A stretch of DNA of 64,000 nt from Ectorhizobium quercum (lineage in GTDB: Bacteria; Pseudomonadota; Alphaproteobacteria; Rhizobiales; Rhizobiaceae). Position 1 is the stretch's first letter. Each line of letters opens with the position of its first letter. The position numbers and the translations under genes were made by a program. Under the pieces are notes generated by a model. The model did not search any database and was not told the DNA's origin. It was given only the letters and a program-made list of their open reading frames with translations. Location of the stretch: assembly GCF_026552795.1 (NCBI RefSeq), contig NZ_JANFPI010000001.1:62001-126000 (forward strand). Direction: 5' to 3'. Positions 45,158 to 53,680 of this stretch are shown piece by piece.

Positions 45158-46165
45158 ATGAAGCTCTCCATTGCCGAGGCCCATCGCCTCGTTTCCGAAA
45201 CGCTTGAAAAGAATCGGGTCAGCCCGGCGAATGCCGCGGCGGTCGCCCGTGCGCTGGTCGAGGCCGAAGCCGTCGGCCAGAGCGGCCACGGCCTGCGCCG
45301 CGTCGAGGCCTACAGCCTCCAGGCGCGCATCGGCAAGGTTGACGGTTTCGCGCGGCCGGTCGTCGAGGAGAGCCGCCCCGGCGTCCTGAAGGCCGATGCC
45401 GCCTCGGGTTTCGCCTATCCCGCCTTCGAATGCGTTCTTCCCCGTCTGGCGGATGTGGCCCTGCGGCAGGGCATCGCGGTTGCAGCCGTTTCCCGCTCGC
45501 ATCACGCTGGCGTTCTGGGCCTGCATGTCGAGTATCTCGCCAATCGCGGTCTCGTGGCGCTGATGGTGGCCAATGCGCCTGCCGCGATGGCCGCCTGGGG
45601 CGGGCGACGTCCCATGTTCGGCACCAATCCCGTCGCCTTCGCTGCGCCGATCGCTGGCAGCGACCCGGTCGTCATCGACATGGCGCTGTCCACCGTCGCG
45701 CGCGGAAGGCTGATCAAGGCTGCCCAGAAGGGCGAGCCGATACCCGAAGACTGGGCGCTCGGTCCGGACGGCAATCCCACCACCGATCCGAAGGTCGGCC
45801 TTGCCGGGACGATGATGCCCTCCGGCGGCGCCAAGGGCGCGGCGCTCGCCATGATGGTCGACCTGATGGCCGCCGGCCTGACCGGCGCGCAGTTCGGTTT
45901 CGAGGCCTCCTCCCTGCTCGACGACAAAGGGCCGTCGCCAGCCATCGGCCAGACCATCGTCGCCATCGATCCGCAGGCGACGGGCGGTTCGGCGGATTAT
46001 ATGGCTCGCCTTGCGGAAGAACTCGGCCGCGAGGAGGGCGTGCGCCTTCCCGGCCGGCGCGGGGCCGATGCCCGCCGCCGGTCGCTGGAAAGCGGCATCG
46101 AGGTGGACGACGACGTGCTGGAAGCCATTCGTGCGCTTCAGAGCAATTCCAGGAAAAGTGCGTAG
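45158..46165 (+). CDS. Ldh-family (malate/L-lactate-type) NAD(P)-dependent oxidoreductase
   Basis: A 335-residue member of the Ldh_2/MDH2 family (malate, L-sulfolactate, ureidoglycolate and 2,3-diketogulonate reductases). Hallmarks: VGQSGHGLRRVEAY near residue 36, VSRSHHAGVLGLHVEYLANRGLVAL, MFGTNPVAFAAP, and the DMALSTVARGRL block. The last seven codons and the stop lie inside a dispersed rhizobial repeat (46152-46190). ATG 45158 was chosen because GAAAGGA is well spaced from it. The substrate cannot be named from sequence. Confidence 0.85.
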   Translation: MKLSIAEAHRLVSETLEKNRVSPANAAAVARALVEAEAVGQSGHGLRRVEAYSLQARIGKVDGFARPVVEESRPGVLKADAASGFAYPAFECVLPRLADVALRQGIAVAAVSRSHHAGVLGLHVEYLANRGLVALMVANAPAAMAAWGGRRPMFGTNPVAFAAPIAGSDPVVIDMALSTVARGRLIKAAQKGEPIPEDWALGPDGNPTTDPKVGLAGTMMPSGGAKGAALAMMVDLMAAGLTGAQFGFEASSLLDDKGPSPAIGQTIVAIDPQATGGSADYMARLAEELGREEGVRLPGRRGADARRRSLESGIEVDDDVLEAIRALQSNSRKSA

Positions 46166-46190
46166 CGGTTTTCCGTCCGGAATTGCGTGA
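46152..46190. repeat. Rhizobial intergenic repeat, copy 1
   Basis: GGAAAAGTGCG, AGCGGTTTTCC and CCGGAATTGCGTGAAAAC occur in a row, matching a motif seen often between rhizobial genes and the copy at about 52147-52230. It forms GGAAAA...TTTTCC and TTCC-GTCC-GGAA stems. The stop codon of the Ldh-family gene lies in it. Confidence 0.65.
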
Positions 46191-46210
46191 AAACAATAAA
46201 GATAGAGCGT

Positions 46211-46243
46211 GCGATCCCGGCGGGTTTTCCCCGCCGGGATCGC
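46211..46243. terminator. Strong hairpin between convergent genes
   Basis: GCGATCCCGGCGGG (46211-46224), loop TTTTC, CCCGCCGGGATCGC (46230-46243), a perfect 14-bp stem. It separates the Ldh-family gene from the converging acyl-CoA dehydrogenase gene; on the minus strand T-rich sequence follows at a short distance. Confidence 0.75.
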
Positions 46244-46248
46244 AGCGG

Positions 46249-48018
46249 TCAGAAGTCGTCCGCCGTAAGCGCCATCAGGCTGTCCGGGCCGTTGAGGATG
46301 GAGGCTTCGAGGGCGAGCGTCTGTGGCAGGATGCGGGCGGCGAAGAACGCGGCAAGCGCCGGCTTACGGCGGATGGCGGGAGCGGCATCGGCACCTGCGG
46401 AAAGCGCGGCGACCGTCATCTTCGTCCAGCACCAGCCGAGCGTCGTCAGCGCGAAGAGGCGCAGATAGTCGGTCGCGGCAGCACCCGCCTCTGCCGGGTC
46501 TTCAGCCCGCGCCAGGATATGGGCCGTCGACCGCTCCAGCCGGTCCAGCGCCTGCGCCGTCGCGGTGGTGATCGCCTCCGCGCCGGGCACCAGCGCGGCG
46601 GATTGGAGGCTTTCCTTCACCAGCGCGAAGAAGCGCGGCGCCAGTTCGCCGTCTTCCATCGGCAGCTTTCGGCCGGTCAGGTCCATCGCCTGCACGCCAT
46701 TCGTGCCTTCGTAGATCTGGGTGATGCGGGCATCGCGCACGAACTGTTCCATGCCCCATTCGCGGATATAGCCGTGACCGCCGAGAACCTGCTGCGATAA
46801 AACGGCCGTCTCGAAGCCGAAATCGGTGAAGGCCGCCTTCACCACGGGTGTCATCAGCGCCACGAAACCGTCGGCGGCGTTGCGGACCCCGGCGTCCGGG
46901 TGGCGGCCGGCGATGTCCATCTGAAGCGCGGTCCAGACGGAAAGGGCGCGCGCGCCGTCGCAGAGCACGCGGCCCGTCAGCAGCATCCTGCGCACGTCGG
47001 GATGCTCGATGATCGGCACCAGCGGGCGCGAACCGTCGAGCGAGCGGCCCTGAAGGCGCTCCTTCGCATAGGCCGTCGCCTTCTGGACGGCGGCTTCGCC
47101 AACGCCCAAGCCCTCGATGCCGACGAAGAGACGCTCGGCATTCATCATCGTGAACATGGCGGCCAGGCCGCGATGCGGCTCGCCGATGAGCCAGCCGGTC
47201 GCCCCGTCATAGTTCATCACGCAGGTGGGCTGGGCGTGGATGCCCATCTTGTGCTCCAGCGCGCCGGCGGAAAGCCCGTTGCGCGCGCCGAGGCTGCCGT
47301 CCGCGTCCGGCAGGAACTTCGGCACGAGGAACAGGCTGATGCCCTTCACGCCCTTCGGCGCGTCGGGCAGGCGGGCAAGCACGAGATGGACGATGTTGCC
47401 GCCGAAATCCTGATCGCCGGAGGAGATGAAGATCTTGGTGCCGGTGATCCGGTAGGAGCCGTCGTCCTGCGGCTCGGCGCGGGTGGTGAGAAGGCCGAGG
47501 TCGGTGCCGGCGGAGGCTTCGGTCAGCGCCATCGCCCCGGTCCATTCGCCGGAAATCATCCTCGGCAGGTAGAGGGCCTTGAGGTCTTCGCCGGCATGGT
47601 GGCCGATCGCCTCCGTCGCGCCGCGCGTCAGCCCCGGAAACAGGCCGAAGGACAGGTTGGCGGATGACACCATCTCGTCCGTGAGGATCTGCAAGGTGCG
47701 CGGCAGGCCCTGCCCGCCATAGTCGGGGTCGCCGGAAAGGCCGCTCCAGCCCGCTTCCGAAAACGCCTTGTAGGCCTCCTTGAAGCCCTTCGGCGTGACG
47801 ACCTCGCCGTTTTCCAGACGGCTGCCTTCCTCGTCGCCGCTGCGGTTCAGTGGCTCCAGAACCTCCGCCGCAAACTTGCCGGCTTCCTCCAGCACCGAGG
47901 CGGCAAGGTCGGTGTTCACCTCCTCGAAGCCGGGCAGGGCGGCCATCTGCCGGTCGAAATCGAACACGTTCGAGAGAAGGAAGATCATGTCTTCCACGGG
48001 TGGAACATAGTTTGCCAT
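46249..48018 (-). CDS. Acyl-CoA dehydrogenase (long form, DmdC/FadE-like)
   Basis: A 589-residue flavin acyl-CoA dehydrogenase of the long (about 590-residue) class. The N-terminal segment YVPPVEDMIFLLSNVFDFDR is typical of this subgroup, then MALTEASAGTDLGLLTTRAE (FAD/substrate loop), KIFISSGDQDFGGN, and VLGGHGYIREWGMEQFVRDARITQIYEGTNGVQAMDL carries the catalytic glutamate region. The closest named members oxidise 3-methylmercaptopropionyl-CoA or long-chain acyl-CoAs. It is third in the ETF-QO / HAD-ECH / ACAD unit, 16 bp after the previous gene. A fatty-acid role is more likely than sulfur metabolism. Confidence 0.9.
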   Translation of the reverse strand: MANYVPPVEDMIFLLSNVFDFDRQMAALPGFEEVNTDLAASVLEEAGKFAAEVLEPLNRSGDEEGSRLENGEVVTPKGFKEAYKAFSEAGWSGLSGDPDYGGQGLPRTLQILTDEMVSSANLSFGLFPGLTRGATEAIGHHAGEDLKALYLPRMISGEWTGAMALTEASAGTDLGLLTTRAEPQDDGSYRITGTKIFISSGDQDFGGNIVHLVLARLPDAPKGVKGISLFLVPKFLPDADGSLGARNGLSAGALEHKMGIHAQPTCVMNYDGATGWLIGEPHRGLAAMFTMMNAERLFVGIEGLGVGEAAVQKATAYAKERLQGRSLDGSRPLVPIIEHPDVRRMLLTGRVLCDGARALSVWTALQMDIAGRHPDAGVRNAADGFVALMTPVVKAAFTDFGFETAVLSQQVLGGHGYIREWGMEQFVRDARITQIYEGTNGVQAMDLTGRKLPMEDGELAPRFFALVKESLQSAALVPGAEAITTATAQALDRLERSTAHILARAEDPAEAGAAATDYLRLFALTTLGWCWTKMTVAALSAGADAAPAIRRKPALAAFFAARILPQTLALEASILNGPDSLMALTADDF

Positions 48019-48034
48019 GACTGTCTCCTCCTGA

Positions 48035-50305
48035 TCAGTTCCTGAGCGGCTTGCCTGTCTCCAGCATATGGCGGATGCGGGCGACCGTGGCCGGCGTTTC
48101 GAGCAGGTCGAGGAAGGCCTTGCGCTCCAGCGCGGTCAGCGCATCCTCGCCGATGGTCGTGCCGGCGGCGGCATCGCCACCGGTCAACACGCGGGCGAGC
48201 GCTGCGCCCACCACCCTGTCATGCGCCGTCACGCCCTCGGCATCGAGCGCCGCCGTCAGGGCCGCAAAACCCTCCGCGCCGGTGATCGTCACTGCCCTCG
48301 GTGCGGGAGGTTCGTAGCCGGCTAAAAGATCGCGCGCGCGGGCTTTGGCGTCGGCGATCAGCCGCTCGCGGTTCATCGTCACGCCGTCGGTGGCCCTCAG
48401 AAGCCCGAGATTGCGGGCCTCATAGGCGCTCCCCGAAGTCTTCGCTCCGGCGATCAGGTCGAAGGCGGCTTTGGCGGCGTCGAGCGGCGGCAGGGTTTCG
48501 GAAAAGCGCAGCAGCATTTCCTTGCAGCCGCCCCAGCCGGGAATGAGGCCGATCTTCGTTTCGACGAGACCGATGGAAAGCTCGGCATGGGCCTGCACCG
48601 CGGCCGAATGCAGGGTGATTTCCGCGCCACCGCCGAGCGCCAGTCCCGAGGTGGCGCTGACGACCGGAAAGGGCGCGAACTTGAGTGCCCTGAAGGTCTG
48701 CTGGCCCCTGTCCACGAAACGGCCGAGCGCCTCGCGGCCTTCCGTTTCGAAAAGGGAGAGGAACTGGCGCAGGTCGGCGCCGGCGCTGAACGGGTCGGCA
48801 TCGCCGCCGATCACCAGAGCGCCGAAATCCTTTTCCACGGCGTCCAGCGCCGCCACAACGGCATCGAGCGCCGCCGGGCTGAACGTGTTCATCTTGGTGC
48901 GAAGCTCGAGGCCGGCGACGCCGTTGCCGAGATCCCAGAGATTGGCTGCCTCGCCACTCATGACCGGCGCGGTGGAAAGCTTCAGGGCGGCGAGCCTGAC
49001 GACGCCCTCCGGCACGTCGATCTCATGCCAGTCGCCGTCCGTGCCGAGATGAACGGCCTTGCCGTCGCGCACGCTGTAGAAGCTGCCGGCTCTCGCCGCT
49101 GCGGCGAGATAGGCGGGCACCGGCACGCCAAGCGTTTCGAGCTTTCCGGCGAGCCATCCGGGACCGAGCCTGTCAATCAGTTCGAACGGGCCGGACTTCC
49201 AGCCGTAGCCCGTCCGCATCGCCTCGTCGACGGCCTGCGGCGTGTCGGCGATTTCCGGCACGAGGGCTGCCGCATAGGCGAGCGTCTTGCCCATGACGAT
49301 GGCGGCGAACCGGCCGCCGGGGCTGTCATGGTCCATCAGTACCCTGGCATCGCCCTTCGCGGCGGCGAGCGCTGCGGAGGCGAGCGCCTGCATCGGCCGG
49401 TATTCGCCGGTCGCAAGGTCGGTGATCTCGCGGCTCTTGCGGTCGGCGGAAAGCTTCACGAAGCCCGCGCCGCTTTTGCGGCCCAGCCGGTTCTCCGCAA
49501 TCATCCGGGTCACGAGCGGTGGTTCGGCGGCATAATCCTGCATCGGGTCGGTGGCCGGCAGCGCGCCCTGAAGGCTTTTCAGGATGGTCGCCATCAGGTC
49601 GATACCGACCAGATCGAGCAGGCCGAAAATGCCGGTCGAGGGAATGCCGAAGGGCCTGCCGATGATCGCGTCCGCTTCCTCGACCGTCAGGCCGCGCGCA
49701 ATCGCCTCGTTTTCCGCCACCATCATCCAGTAATTGCCGATGCGGTTGCCGATGAAGCCGGGCGTATCCTTGGCAAGGACGACCGCCTTGCCGAGCCGCC
49801 GGTCGGCGAAATCGGCGATTGTCGCGCGCGCATCCGCCCGCGTCCTGCCGCCGGCCACCAGTTCGAACAGCCGCATGCGGCGCGGCGGGTTGAAGAAATG
49901 GGTGATGAGGAAATCGTCCGCGAACCGCTCCGGCATGCCCTCCGTCAGCCGGGCGAGCGGAATGGTGGAGGTGTTGGACGAGACGATGGAGCCCGGCTTG
50001 CGCACCGCTTCCAGCGCCCTGTAGAGCCCCTGCTTGATCTCCGGCTTCTCGGCGATGGCCTCGACGATCCAGTCGGAATCGGCGGCGAGTGCAAGGTCGG
50101 TAACGGACGAGCCCGTGCGGATGTGCGCGGCGAAGGCGGTGTCCATGAAGCCCCCGGCCTTGAGCTGGCGCGCGACACCAGCTTCCGCGAGCTTCGCATC
50201 CATGTCGAGCAGGGTGACGGACACACCGGCATTGGCGAGATGGGCGGCGATGCCGGAGCCCATCGTGCCCGCTCCGATGACGGTGGCTTTCTCGATCGTG
50301 GTCAT
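48035..50305 (-). CDS. 3-hydroxyacyl-CoA dehydrogenase / enoyl-CoA hydratase
   Basis: A 756-residue bifunctional beta-oxidation enzyme with the dehydrogenase first: NAD motif VIGAGTMGSGIAAHLANAG at residues 9-27, DFLITHFFNPPRRMRLFELV, DTPGFIGNRIGNYWMMVAENEA, and SGAGFVKL. The C-terminal half (about 470-700) is a crotonase domain: GGDADPFSAGADLRQFL and SGLALGGGAEITLHSAAVQAHAELSIGLVETKIGLIPGWGG. This order, the reverse of FadB, is that of the YusL/FadN type. It lies 6 bp after ETF-QO. A thiolase partner is not in this window. Confidence 0.92.
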   Translation of the reverse strand: MTTIEKATVIGAGTMGSGIAAHLANAGVSVTLLDMDAKLAEAGVARQLKAGGFMDTAFAAHIRTGSSVTDLALAADSDWIVEAIAEKPEIKQGLYRALEAVRKPGSIVSSNTSTIPLARLTEGMPERFADDFLITHFFNPPRRMRLFELVAGGRTRADARATIADFADRRLGKAVVLAKDTPGFIGNRIGNYWMMVAENEAIARGLTVEEADAIIGRPFGIPSTGIFGLLDLVGIDLMATILKSLQGALPATDPMQDYAAEPPLVTRMIAENRLGRKSGAGFVKLSADRKSREITDLATGEYRPMQALASAALAAAKGDARVLMDHDSPGGRFAAIVMGKTLAYAAALVPEIADTPQAVDEAMRTGYGWKSGPFELIDRLGPGWLAGKLETLGVPVPAYLAAAARAGSFYSVRDGKAVHLGTDGDWHEIDVPEGVVRLAALKLSTAPVMSGEAANLWDLGNGVAGLELRTKMNTFSPAALDAVVAALDAVEKDFGALVIGGDADPFSAGADLRQFLSLFETEGREALGRFVDRGQQTFRALKFAPFPVVSATSGLALGGGAEITLHSAAVQAHAELSIGLVETKIGLIPGWGGCKEMLLRFSETLPPLDAAKAAFDLIAGAKTSGSAYEARNLGLLRATDGVTMNRERLIADAKARARDLLAGYEPPAPRAVTITGAEGFAALTAALDAEGVTAHDRVVGAALARVLTGGDAAAGTTIGEDALTALERKAFLDLLETPATVARIRHMLETGKPLRN

Positions 50306-50311
50306 GGTGCC

Positions 50312-51979
50312 TCACATGTTCGGATAGTTCGGGCCACCACCGCCTTCGGGCGGCACCCAGGTGATGTTCTGCGCCGGGTCCTTGATGTCGCAGGTCTTGC
50401 AATGCACGCAGTTCTGCGCGTTGATGACGAAGCGCGGATCGCTCTTCGCCGCCTCGTTCCCGTATACCACCTCATAGACCCCGGCGGGACAGTAGAGACG
50501 CGCCGGCTCGCCATAAAGCGGCAGGTTCTTGGCGACGGGAATCGAGGGATCGGCGAGCTTCAGGTGCACCGGCTGGTCTTCCTCATGCGCGGTGTTCGAC
50601 AGGAACACGGATGACAGCCGGTCGAAGGTGAGCTTTCCGTCCGGCTTCGGATAGGAAATCGGCGCCACCTCGGAAAGCGGCTTCAGGCTGGCGTGATCCG
50701 GCTTCCGGTGCGCAAGCGTGCCGAACGGCGAGGCCTTGAACAGGGTCTGGCACCACATGTCCAGTGCGCCGAACGCCACGCCGGGCACGGTGCCGAAGCG
50801 CGACCAGAGTGGCTTGACGTTGCGCACCGGCTTCAGGTCCTGCCCGATCACGGATGCCCGCCATCCTTCCTCGTAGGTGTCGAGCCTGTCCTGCGCCCGG
50901 CCCGCCGCCAGCGCTTCGGCCACGGCCTCCGCCGCCTGGATGCCGGAATGCACGGCGTTGTGGCTGCCCTTGATGCGCGGCACGTTCATGAACCCGGCGG
51001 CGCAGCCGATCAGCGCCCCGCCGGGAAAGACGAGTTCGGGAACGGACTGGAAACCGCCCTCGGTCAGCGCGCGGGCGCCATAGGCGATGCGATTGGCCCC
51101 CTCGAACGTATCGCGGATCAGCGGATGCGTCTTGAAGCGCTGGAATTCGTCGAAGGGCGAAAGCGTCGGGTTCTTGTAGTCGAGATGGACGACGAAGCCG
51201 ACCGCCACCAGCCCGTCGTCGAAATGATAGAGGAAGGAGCCGCCGCCGGTGCCGTTGTCGAGGGGCCAGCCGAAGGAATGCTGCAACAGCCCCTTGCGGA
51301 ATTTTTCCGGCGCCACCTGCCACAGTTCCTTGAGGCCGATGCCGTATTTCTGCGGGCTTTTGTCCTTCGAAAGAGCGAAGCGGGCGATCGCCTGCTTGGA
51401 AAGGCTGCCGCGCGCGCCCTCGGCCAGCAGAGTGTAGCGGGCGCGAAGCTCCATGCCGGGCGTATAGTCCGGCTTCGGTTCGCCGTTTCGGCCGACGCCC
51501 ATGTCACCGGTGGCGATGCCCGCCACCGCGCCCGCCTTGTCGTAAAGCACCTCGGTTGCCGCGAAGCCGGGATAGATCTCGACGCCGAGCGCCTCGGCCC
51601 GGGCCGCGAGATAGCGCGCCACATTGCCGAGCGAGCCGACGAAATTGCCGTGATTGTTCATCAGCGGCGGCATCAGCGCGTTGGGAAGGCGAATGCCGCC
51701 CGTTTGCCAGAGAAGCTGGAAGCGGTCCTCCATCACTTCCGTCGTCAGGGGCCGGTCCGGATCGCTGCGCCATTCCGGCAGAAGCCGGTCGAGGCCCGAG
51801 GGGTCGATCACCGCGCCGGACAGGACATGCGCGCCGACTTCCGAGCCCTTTTCCACCACGACGACCGACGCGTCCGGCTGAAGCTGCTTCAGGCGGATCG
51901 CCGCGGCAAGCCCCGCCGGACCCGCGCCGACGATGACGACATCGAAATCCATGCCCTCGCGGGTCTGTTCCTCGCTCAC
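50312..51979 (-). CDS. Electron transfer flavoprotein-ubiquinone oxidoreductase
   Basis: A 555-residue membrane-associated FAD/4Fe-4S enzyme that passes electrons from acyl-CoA dehydrogenases via ETF to ubiquinone. The N-terminal FAD motif VVIVGAGPAGLAAAIRLKQ is followed by YTPGMELRARYTLLAEGARGSL. The C-terminal iron-sulfur region NCVHCKTCDIKDPAQNITWVPPEGGGGPNYPNM completes the family. I chose GTG 51979, not the internal ATG 51952, because GGAGGATCGGGC gives a strong ribosome site. It is first in the operon. Confidence 0.94.
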   Translation of the reverse strand: MSEEQTREGMDFDVVIVGAGPAGLAAAIRLKQLQPDASVVVVEKGSEVGAHVLSGAVIDPSGLDRLLPEWRSDPDRPLTTEVMEDRFQLLWQTGGIRLPNALMPPLMNNHGNFVGSLGNVARYLAARAEALGVEIYPGFAATEVLYDKAGAVAGIATGDMGVGRNGEPKPDYTPGMELRARYTLLAEGARGSLSKQAIARFALSKDKSPQKYGIGLKELWQVAPEKFRKGLLQHSFGWPLDNGTGGGSFLYHFDDGLVAVGFVVHLDYKNPTLSPFDEFQRFKTHPLIRDTFEGANRIAYGARALTEGGFQSVPELVFPGGALIGCAAGFMNVPRIKGSHNAVHSGIQAAEAVAEALAAGRAQDRLDTYEEGWRASVIGQDLKPVRNVKPLWSRFGTVPGVAFGALDMWCQTLFKASPFGTLAHRKPDHASLKPLSEVAPISYPKPDGKLTFDRLSSVFLSNTAHEEDQPVHLKLADPSIPVAKNLPLYGEPARLYCPAGVYEVVYGNEAAKSDPRFVINAQNCVHCKTCDIKDPAQNITWVPPEGGGGPNYPNM

Positions 51980-52014
51980 GCCCGATCCTCCGCTCGTGGT
52001 TCCTCCCTGCCCTT

Positions 52015-52047
52015 GTTTGTATATCAAACGGTTGTTACAGTTTGCAA
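52015..52047. promoter_or_regulatory. Promoter and candidate operator of the beta-oxidation operon
   Basis: On the minus strand, -35 TTGCAA (52047-52042), an 18-bp spacer and -10 TATACA (52023-52018). The -10 is inside a dyad GTTTG-TATAT-CAAAC (52015-52029), and a further GTTTG lies at 52040-52044 on the plus strand. A TetR-family dimer on this dyad would block the promoter; the divergent TetR gene is the obvious candidate. Confidence 0.55.
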
Positions 52048-52146
52048 GAGGCGAAAGAGCGGATATGGGAAGGAAGAACGGCGCAGGACATTTTTCCGGC
52101 CACGGCAAAACGCGGCGGCGGCCCGTGTTCGGACGAGGGCAGTTCC

Positions 52147-52230
52147 CGCAAAAGTGTGAAGCGGTTTTCCATCGGGAATTGCGTAAGAAACGAAGAGTAG
52201 GAGCTTCGCGATTCGGAGAAACGCGCAAAT
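52147..52230. repeat. Rhizobial intergenic repeat, copy 2 (longer)
   Basis: It has CAAAAGTGTG, AAGCGGTTTTCC, GGGAATTGCGTAAGAAAC and then TTCGCGATTCGGAGAAACGC, matching copy 1 at 46152-46190 and extending beyond it. It fills most of the gap in front of the TetR gene and ends next to its first possible ATG. Confidence 0.65.
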
Positions 52231-52876
52231 GCTCTCTGGAGGGATGATGGCATCGGCGAGCGACGGCAAGGCGACGGAGACAGGCGCGGCGCGGCCCGGC
52301 AAGGGGCTGTTCCGCAACGAGGCGAGCGAGCGCTATCAGGAGATCCTGGAAGCCGCCGCCGCCCTGTTTGCCGAGCGCGGCTATGCGGCGACCTCCGTGC
52401 GCGATATCGGCGAGCGGGTCGGCCTGCTCGGCGGCTCGCTCTATCACTACATCAAGTCCAAGGAAGCGTTGTTCGTGAAGATCCACGACACGGCGCTGGA
52501 CGTGGCGGCGGAGCGGCTGGAGGAGGCGATATCGGGCGTGACCGACCCCTGGGAAAAGCTGGAGGCCGCCTGCGTCCGCATGCTGGAAATCCAGCTCGAC
52601 CCGCATTCGATCACCATGCCGCTGATGAACGATTTCCAGTCGACGCCTCTGGAGGTGCGCGAGCGGCTGGTGGCCCGCCGTGACGTCTTCGAGCAGACCT
52701 TCCGCGACCTGGTCGACGACCTGCCGCTCGATCCGGCACTCGACCGCGGCATCTATCGCTTGCTGCTGTTGACATTGCTCAACAATATCAGCGGCTGGTA
52801 TCGCCAGGGCCGGCTGACGCCCGCCGAGATCGGGCGCCAGATCGTGCTGGTGTTCCGCCACCAGGCCGGCGGCTGA
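52229..52876 (+). CDS. TetR family regulator, probable fatty-acid regulator
   Basis: A 215-residue one-domain repressor. The helix-turn-helix is at about residues 33-80: RYQEILEAAAALFAERGYAATSVRDIGERVGLLGGSLYHYIKSKEALF, followed by a mostly helical ligand domain. Its divergent position to the ETF-QO operon and the GTTTG...CAAAC dyad there suggest that it represses beta-oxidation genes and releases on acyl-CoA binding (inference). The start is uncertain: ATG 52229 has GGAGA upstream but lies at the edge of a repeat; ATG 52244/52247 behind GGAGGG are alternatives. Confidence 0.85.
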   Translation: MLSGGMMASASDGKATETGAARPGKGLFRNEASERYQEILEAAAALFAERGYAATSVRDIGERVGLLGGSLYHYIKSKEALFVKIHDTALDVAAERLEEAISGVTDPWEKLEAACVRMLEIQLDPHSITMPLMNDFQSTPLEVRERLVARRDVFEQTFRDLVDDLPLDPALDRGIYRLLLLTLLNNISGWYRQGRLTPAEIGRQIVLVFRHQAGG

Positions 52877-52885
52877 CAGTCTATC

Positions 52886-53680
52886 CTACGCTGCAACCTT
52901 CCTGCCCGGCATGCGGCTGCGCACGATGACGACGATGGCGCCGATCAGGATCGTTCCGACGATGAACAGGAAGGCCGACGAGGCGATGGCCGGGCTGATG
53001 TTCTCGCGGATGGTCGAGAACATCTGGCGGGCAAGCGTGCGCTGGCCGGGGCCGGCGACGAACAGCGTCAGCACCACTTCGTCTAGCGACGTGGCGAAGG
53101 CGAGCACCGCGCCGGTCAGCACGCCCGGCATGGCGAGTGGAAAGGTCACGCGGCGGAACACGGTGGCCGGCGATGCGCCGAGGCTGGCCGCGGCGAGTTC
53201 CACGCGCTTGTCGATGCCCGCCAGCGCCCCCGCCACGCTGATGATGACGAAGGGGATGGCCAGCACCGTATGGGCGATGATGACCGCCGAATAGGTGTTG
53301 GCAAGGCCGAGCCCGGACAGCAGGATCTGCATGCCGATGCCCAGCACCACGGCCGGAACCACCATCGGCAGCATGAACAGCGTCCGCAGGACACCGCCGA
53401 TGAAGGGCAGGCGCTGGCGCAGGCCCAGCGCGGCCAGCGTGCCGAGCGTGGTGGCCAGGAGCGTCGTGCCGCCGCCGATGATCAGACTGTTGATGATCGC
53501 CCGCCGCCAGGCCTCGTTGTTGACGAGCTCCTCGAACCACCGCAGCGAGTAGGAGGGGACGGGGTAGACGAGAAGCGCGCTCGAGGTGAAGGCGAGCGGC
53601 AGGATGACGAGCAGCGGGATGACCAGAAAGGCGACCATCAGCGCCGCGAACAGGACCTGGACCGTCTTGACCGGCATCAT
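52886..53680 (-). CDS. ABC transporter permease (PotC type)
   Basis: A 264-residue inner-membrane permease with six helices and the EAA-type loop AAASLGASPATVFRRVTFPLAMPGVLTG. The first helix starts at about residue 7. ATGA overlap with the upstream permease gene (start 53680). The length is typical for PotC/PotI, in contrast to the extended permease at 20169-21527. It is part of a second amine-type importer; the ligand is unknown. Confidence 0.9.
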   Translation of the reverse strand: MMPVKTVQVLFAALMVAFLVIPLLVILPLAFTSSALLVYPVPSYSLRWFEELVNNEAWRRAIINSLIIGGGTTLLATTLGTLAALGLRQRLPFIGGVLRTLFMLPMVVPAVVLGIGMQILLSGLGLANTYSAVIIAHTVLAIPFVIISVAGALAGIDKRVELAAASLGASPATVFRRVTFPLAMPGVLTGAVLAFATSLDEVVLTLFVAGPGQRTLARQMFSTIRENISPAIASSAFLFIVGTILIGAIVVIVRSRMPGRKVAA

